Source: Shewanella sp. MR-4 (GTDB lineage Bacteria; Pseudomonadota; Gammaproteobacteria; Enterobacterales; Shewanellaceae). Taken from it: a stretch of DNA of 64,000 nt. The notes below the pieces were generated by a model, which was not told the origin of the DNA, made no database searches, and saw only the letters and a list, made by a program, of their open reading frames with translations. The translations under genes and the position numbers were made by a program. Position 1 is the first letter of the stretch; the number at the start of each line of letters is the position of its first letter. This document shows, in pieces, positions 60,557-64,000 of this stretch. The DNA lies in NCBI RefSeq assembly GCF_000014685.1, contig NC_008321.1, positions 1,116,001-1,180,000 on the forward strand, given 5' to 3'.

Positions 60557-60597
60557 ACGCCCCGTTCCTCGCTACGAGGGGCGCGCAATAACGAAGT

Positions 60598-60674
60598 GGC
60601 AATGTAGCTCAGCTGGTTAGAGCACAGCACTCATAATGCTGGGGTCGCAGGTTCAAGTCCCGCCATTGCTACCA
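60598..60674 (+). tRNA. tRNA-Met (CAT), elongator, copy 1
   Basis: 77 nt with encoded CCA. The acceptor GGCAATG pairs with CATTGCT, and the anticodon loop CTCATAA carries CAT. The body resembles E. coli metT/metU more than initiator tRNA. An Ile-CAT (lysidine) tRNA was considered, but the metT-type neighbours favour Met. Confidence 0.92.
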
Positions 60675-60728
60675 TTTCGTTATCCTAGCGTTTGCTAGCA
60701 TCAATTCAGGATGTCAACTTGAAGCAGT

Positions 60729-60813
<85 letters not shown>

Positions 60814-60860
60814 TTATTTTTAAACATCGGCGTAAGCGGATGTATGAAACAAGTTAGTGA

Positions 60861-60935
60861 TGGGGTATCGCCAAGCGGTAAGGCACCGGGTTTTGATCCC
60901 GGCATACCTAGGTTCGAATCCTAGTACCCCAGCCA
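60861..60935 (+). tRNA. tRNA-Gln (TTG), copy 1
   Basis: 75 nt with encoded CCA. The acceptor TGGGGTA pairs with TACCCCA and the anticodon loop TTTTGAT carries TTG. Confidence 0.96.
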
Positions 60936-60957
60936 TCATTTCATGTTTCTCAGTTTT

Positions 60958-61032
60958 TGGGGTATCGCCAAGCGGTAAGGCACCGGGTTTTGATCCCGGC
61001 ATACCTAGGTTCGAATCCTAGTACCCCAGCCA
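60958..61032 (+). tRNA. tRNA-Gln (TTG), copy 2
   Basis: Identical to copy 1 over all 75 nt. It ends one base before the next tRNA-Met. Confidence 0.96.
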
Positions 61033-61033
61033 T

Positions 61034-61110
61034 GGCAATGTAGCTCAGCTGGTTAGAGCACAGCACTCATAATGCTGGGGTCGCAGGTTCAAGTCCCGCC
61101 ATTGCTACCA
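61034..61110 (+). tRNA. tRNA-Met (CAT), copy 2
   Basis: Identical to the first tRNA-Met of the array. Only one base separates it from the preceding tRNA-Gln CCA end. Confidence 0.92.
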
Positions 61111-61193
61111 TATTTAAATCCACGTTAAATCAATTTGATTTATCTGGTAAAAATCCAGAGACGCCTTTGTTTGCCAATCTGGTACATTTTGAT

Positions 61194-61278
<85 letters not shown>

Positions 61279-61298
61279 TCAAAGTGAAACAAGTTAAT

Positions 61299-61373
61299 TG
61301 GGGTATCGCCAAGCGGTAAGGCACCGGGTTTTGATCCCGGCATACCTAGGTTCGAATCCTAGTACCCCAGCCA
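61299..61373 (+). tRNA. tRNA-Gln (TTG), copy 3
   Basis: Identical to the two upstream tRNA-Gln genes and the last member of the array. Confidence 0.96.
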
Positions 61374-61378
61374 TAGTT

Positions 61379-61408
61379 AAAAAGCCCGTCTTACGACGGG
61401 CTTTTTGC
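61379..61408 (+). terminator. Terminator of the tRNA array
   Basis: AAAAAGCCCGTC pairs perfectly with GACGGGCTTTTT around TTAC, followed by GCTT. It lies 6 nt past the last tRNA. Confidence 0.9.
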
Positions 61409-61580
61409 TTTCTGTCTTTTGTGATGTGTTTATCGAGTCACTCCCTCATTACTTCGTTATCTTTCAATCTTCTGCTCTATTGCTCGCGTGTTATGGCTTT
61501 ACTAGAGCAAGCCTTGTGTTTTGGTTATGTGCGAATGACTCCTAGGATGCGCTTTGGGGGGAATGGATGTGTCATTGAGA

Positions 61581-61616
61581 TAAAAAAAGCCACAGTGCTT
61601 AATAAACACTGTGGCT
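61581..61616 (-). terminator. Terminator of the 219-residue lipoprotein gene
   Basis: On the minus strand AGCCACAGTG pairs with CACTGTGGCT around a 9-nt loop, followed by a TTTTTTT run. Confidence 0.85.
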
Positions 61617-61670
61617 GACACCGACAAAAATGAAATGCGACTAAAACGCTCGCAGAACGTTGATTAGTTG

Positions 61671-62330
61671 TTATTGTACGGGTTTAACTTCTTTAACCGC
61701 TGCGGGAGCTGCGACTTCGCTTACTGCCTTTTCAAGCACCGCTTCCTGTGTTGCTTTTACATCTCCAGTGGCAACCGCTTTTAGGGGCGCAGCCGCTGGG
61801 ATTTGTTCTTGCAGCTTTTCCGTGCCTGCATCGATCGCCTTTTGCTGTAGTTTTTGCGGATCTGTGTAGTCAGCCAGTTCTTTAGGCCAGCTTGGTACCA
61901 GTTTCTCAGCCTGATCGGTAAATTGCTCAGAGATAATTTTTGGCGAGCCACCCGTAAGCAACATCACCGCCATTTGGTTGGTTTCTGAGTTCCACACAAA
62001 GCCTGCTTTTTCGGCCATTTCCGGCACAGGCGTATAGGTCGATACCATATAAAACAGCGGACCTTCCTGCTGGATTTTATCGGCGGTTTTCAGCAGCGAT
62101 ACTGTGGTCTCGTAGTTGTCTCCGAGCAGAGCCTTCATTCGATCTTTAATCAGCGGCTGTTCGAACAGCCCCACGTCATTTGGATTTAATCCGACAAGGG
62201 GTTTTAGCAGTGCCCACATGAGTTGGCCTTGGGGGGACATCAATAGCAGCGGGGCAACACAGGCATTAAGCATTAGTGCGAGCCAGATAATATGTAGGCA
62301 ACGCATTTTTTTGAGCAGAGTTGTACTCAA
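61671..62330 (-). CDS. Putative lipoprotein of unknown function
   Basis: 219 residues from a TTG at 62330 (AAGGA 9 nt upstream); an ATG at 62306 is the alternative. The N-terminus has a basic start, a hydrophobic run LHIIWLALML and a lipobox-like LNAC, so it is probably a lipoprotein. The middle contains DKIQQEGPLFYMVSTYTPVPEMAEKAGF. The C-terminal 70 residues are rich in Ala, Lys, Glu and Pro and probably extended. I recognise no named family. Confidence 0.65.
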   Translation of the reverse strand: MSTTLLKKMRCLHIIWLALMLNACVAPLLLMSPQGQLMWALLKPLVGLNPNDVGLFEQPLIKDRMKALLGDNYETTVSLLKTADKIQQEGPLFYMVSTYTPVPEMAEKAGFVWNSETNQMAVMLLTGGSPKIISEQFTDQAEKLVPSWPKELADYTDPQKLQQKAIDAGTEKLQEQIPAAAPLKAVATGDVKATQEAVLEKAVSEVAAPAAVKEVKPVQ

Positions 62331-62597
62331 GATGATATTTCCTTTGGAAGTACCAGCAAGTCGCCGGCGGCGGATTGTAGCCGATTGCGATTCTGTAAAC
62401 GAGAGGGGTGAATAAGTAAATTTTTACCGAGATTAGAGGGTAAAAGGTTAAGTTTTATCTAATTGAATTTGTATCGGTTTTACAATTATTTCGGTTTTCT
62501 CCGCTTCTTTTATCGCACTGCGAGTTTGCGATATTTCCCATCAACGTTGCCGTTATACCGTACTCCTGATGTAAAGAATGTAAACCTGAGTTTTGTT

Positions 62598-62616
62598 GAT
62601 AATAAATATCATTTAC
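62598..62616 (+). promoter_or_regulatory. Fur box upstream of the PepSY gene
   Basis: GATAATAAATATCATTTAC matches the 19-bp Fur consensus at 14 positions, with intact outer GATAAT and central ATCATT. It lies 95 nt before the first gene of the cluster. The flanking 62331-62711 has no other gene; a 63-codon frame there looks spurious. Confidence 0.7.
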
Positions 62617-62711
62617 TCTCTATCCCATTAACTTTCGTTAATACAGGCTATTAGCTAACGGTTGGTGGCGATTTAGGCGCTCGCCTAATATCCCTTCTTG
62701 AGAGTCAGTCA

Positions 62712-63308
62712 TTGAAATTAAAAGTTAGTAAATCATCGCTTTCCTTCGCTCGGATTATTCATGTTTATGTCTCTATGGCATTGCTGCTGTTAATGCTGTT
62801 TTTTGCCGTAACCGGGATCACCTTAAACCATCCCAATTGGTTTTCATCAGCAGATCAAGAACCGCGACGTGAACAGTTTGATATTCCTAACTACTTGATA
62901 CCAGCAGCGCCGCAGGAGCCAGAATGGCGTTTAGCGGCGGGGCATTGGTTAAAAAGCCAGTGGGATATGGATATTGGCACTGCCGATATCGATGAGGATG
63001 AGATAAGCCTTGTGAATAAAGGCCCCGGCACGTATCGCACCGTCACCTTAGATCTGCTCGACGGCAAAGCCTATGTTGAGACCTTAGATTATGGCGTTGT
63101 TGCAGTGCTTAACGATCTGCACAAGGGGCGCAATACCGGGATAGTCTGGGCTTGGGTGTTAGATCTCTGCGCCTTGCTGATTATTCTCTTTTCGCTCACC
63201 GGCGCTTATTTGCTGCTGCCTCAAACGAAACGACTTAAAAAATCCTTGTTTTATATGGTGATCGTCAGCTCAGGCTGTGCACTTGTGTATGTCTACTTTG
63301 TTCCATAG
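62712..63308 (+). CDS. PepSY-associated membrane protein
   Basis: 198 residues from a TTG at 62712. One N-terminal membrane helix (ARIIHVYVSMALLLLMLFFAVTGITLNHP) has the typical PepSY-TM motif with His-Pro after the helix. A periplasmic domain of about 100 residues and two C-terminal helices (VWAWVLDLCALLIILFSLTGAYLLL and LFYMVIVSSGCALVYVYF) follow. Such proteins accompany siderophore and iron uptake and may reduce iron or siderophores. It is the first gene behind the Fur box and ends 13 nt before the DUF2271 gene. Confidence 0.82.
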   Translation: MKLKVSKSSLSFARIIHVYVSMALLLLMLFFAVTGITLNHPNWFSSADQEPRREQFDIPNYLIPAAPQEPEWRLAAGHWLKSQWDMDIGTADIDEDEISLVNKGPGTYRTVTLDLLDGKAYVETLDYGVVAVLNDLHKGRNTGIVWAWVLDLCALLIILFSLTGAYLLLPQTKRLKKSLFYMVIVSSGCALVYVYFVP

Positions 63309-63321
63309 GGAGAACCGATTA

Positions 63322-63837
63322 ATGATGCGTCAGCTTATTCGCACCAGCGCCATCGGTGCGTTGTTTGTGAGTTCAGCGGTATTTGCCGCGCCAAAAATGA
63401 CCGTTGATTTGACCTTGCCTGAAATTACCGAAGGCCAGTATCACCGCCCCTATGTGGCTGTGTGGGTAGAGGATGCCAAGGGCCAAACCGTTAAAACCTT
63501 AAGCCTATGGGTATGGGATGAGGGCCATAAATGGCTTAAGGACATTCGCCGTTGGTGGCGAAAGGCGGGGCGTGAAGATATGAGTTTTGTCGACGGTATC
63601 GCCTCGGCGACCAAACCTGCAGGCCATTACAAAATTGATTGGGACTTAACGGATGATGCGGGTAAACCGCTGATTCCTGCCTCCTACACAGTGTTTATCG
63701 AAGTGGTGCGCGAGCACGGCGGGCGTGACCTCGTGAGACAAAATCTGGATTTAACGGCGGGGGATTTTACCGCCCAACTACCAGCGACCACTGAAACTGG
63801 CGTGATTGATATTCGCTTAAGCGGTATGACTCGCTAA
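63322..63837 (+). CDS. DUF2271 periplasmic protein
   Basis: 171 residues with a signal peptide (IGALFVSSAVFAA). The mature part matches DUF2271: YVAVWVEDAKGQTVKTLSLW, W-rich KWLKDIRRWWRKAGRE, and GHYKIDWDLTDDAGKPL. AGGGAG lies 9 nt before the ATG at 63322; the open frame extends to 63277, overlapping the PepSY gene. It is found with PepSY and DUF4198 proteins in iron-regulated clusters; its molecular role is unknown. Confidence 0.88.
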   Translation: MMRQLIRTSAIGALFVSSAVFAAPKMTVDLTLPEITEGQYHRPYVAVWVEDAKGQTVKTLSLWVWDEGHKWLKDIRRWWRKAGREDMSFVDGIASATKPAGHYKIDWDLTDDAGKPLIPASYTVFIEVVREHGGRDLVRQNLDLTAGDFTAQLPATTETGVIDIRLSGMTR

Positions 63838-63866
63838 GTCCTGCACTTTACTGAAAGGATATGAAG

Positions 63867-64000
63867 ATGAAACTACGTTTACTTGCCTTAGTTAGCGCGC
63901 TCTGCATCAGCCCATTGGCGAGCAGCCATGACCGCTGGATTTTACCTAGCCACTATAACGTTTCGGCCGAAAGCCAAGAGGTGGTGTGGATCACCTCGGA
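63867..64000 (+). CDS. DUF4198 periplasmic protein, 5' part
   Basis: The first 44 codons of a gene cut by the window's right edge. AAAGGA lies 7 nt before the ATG at 63867 (another in-frame ATG at 63861 is too close to it). A signal peptide (LRLLALVSALCISPLASS) precedes HDRWILPSHYNVS, the typical start of DUF4198 proteins, which are periplasmic and often linked to metal uptake. It is the third gene of the Fur-box cluster. Confidence 0.75.
   Translation, partial: MKLRLLALVSALCISPLASSHDRWILPSHYNVSAESQEVVWITS

Noticed and set aside
62463..62654. 63-codon plus-strand frame before the PepSY gene
   Set aside because: It overlaps the Fur box, has no ribosome site and has no recognisable protein pattern.

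Overview
The window reads as chromosome of a gammaproteobacterium of the genus Shewanella, probably close to S. oneidensis. This rests on protein similarity recalled from memory, on gene order (proA / dnaK-dnaJ / dapB-carAB; leuS-lptE-holA-nadD-rsfS-rlmH-mrdA-rodA-mltB-rlpA-dacA-ybeD-lipB-lipA; phoH-ybeY-corC-lnt; miaB / ubi hydroxylase / pth / ychF) and on a metT-type tRNA array. No database search was possible.

Layout. 1-6460: the 3' part of proA, a small membrane protein, ybaK, an EamA transporter, then dnaK-dnaJ behind two sigma32-like promoters. 6465-7920: a small AT-rich island holding an unrecognised 295-residue ORF and a highly structured repeat-like segment. 7923-17275: RNA helicase, acetyltransferase, M48 lipoprotein, FKBP isomerase, dapB, carA (TTG start) and carB. 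17300-21130: a periplasmic solute-binding protein, a soluble CZB chemoreceptor and an endonuclease/exonuclease/phosphatase-family protein. 21171-23400: a bufferin/HvfABC-like metallophore operon whose precursor has an internally duplicated six-cysteine unit. 23869-29053: rlmI, rpiA, a DUF808 protein, an RNase D-like exonuclease and an unknown Zn-ribbon-like protein. 29316-33313: tRNA-Trp with its promoter, then a DUF2946 / TonB-dependent siderophore receptor / membrane acyltransferase operon. 33339-33606: a MITE-like element. 33663-35259: dps, a holD-like gene and rimI.

35328-49454 is one long minus-strand block running from leuS down to lipA. It covers leucyl-tRNA charging, LPS assembly (LptE), clamp loading (HolA), NAD synthesis, ribosome maturation, the elongasome peptidoglycan enzymes and lipoate synthesis. 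49576-56831 holds a zinc-ribbon protein, a prepilin, lnt-corC-ybeY-phoH and miaB, all but the first on the minus strand. 57177-60390 is the plus-strand ubiquinone hydroxylase, pth and ychF. 60528-61408 is a seven-gene tRNA array (Met-Leu-Gln-Gln-Met-Leu-Gln) with a near-consensus promoter and a strong terminator. The window ends in a Fur-box-preceded PepSY/DUF2271/DUF4198 cluster cut by the right edge.

Metal handling recurs: the bufferin-like operon, the siderophore receptor operon, Dps, and the Fur-box-preceded cluster. The rest is largely core housekeeping. The most interesting accessory items are the duplicated bufferin-like precursor, the receptor-acyltransferase pairing, the AT-rich island after dnaJ, and two non-coding structured repeats.
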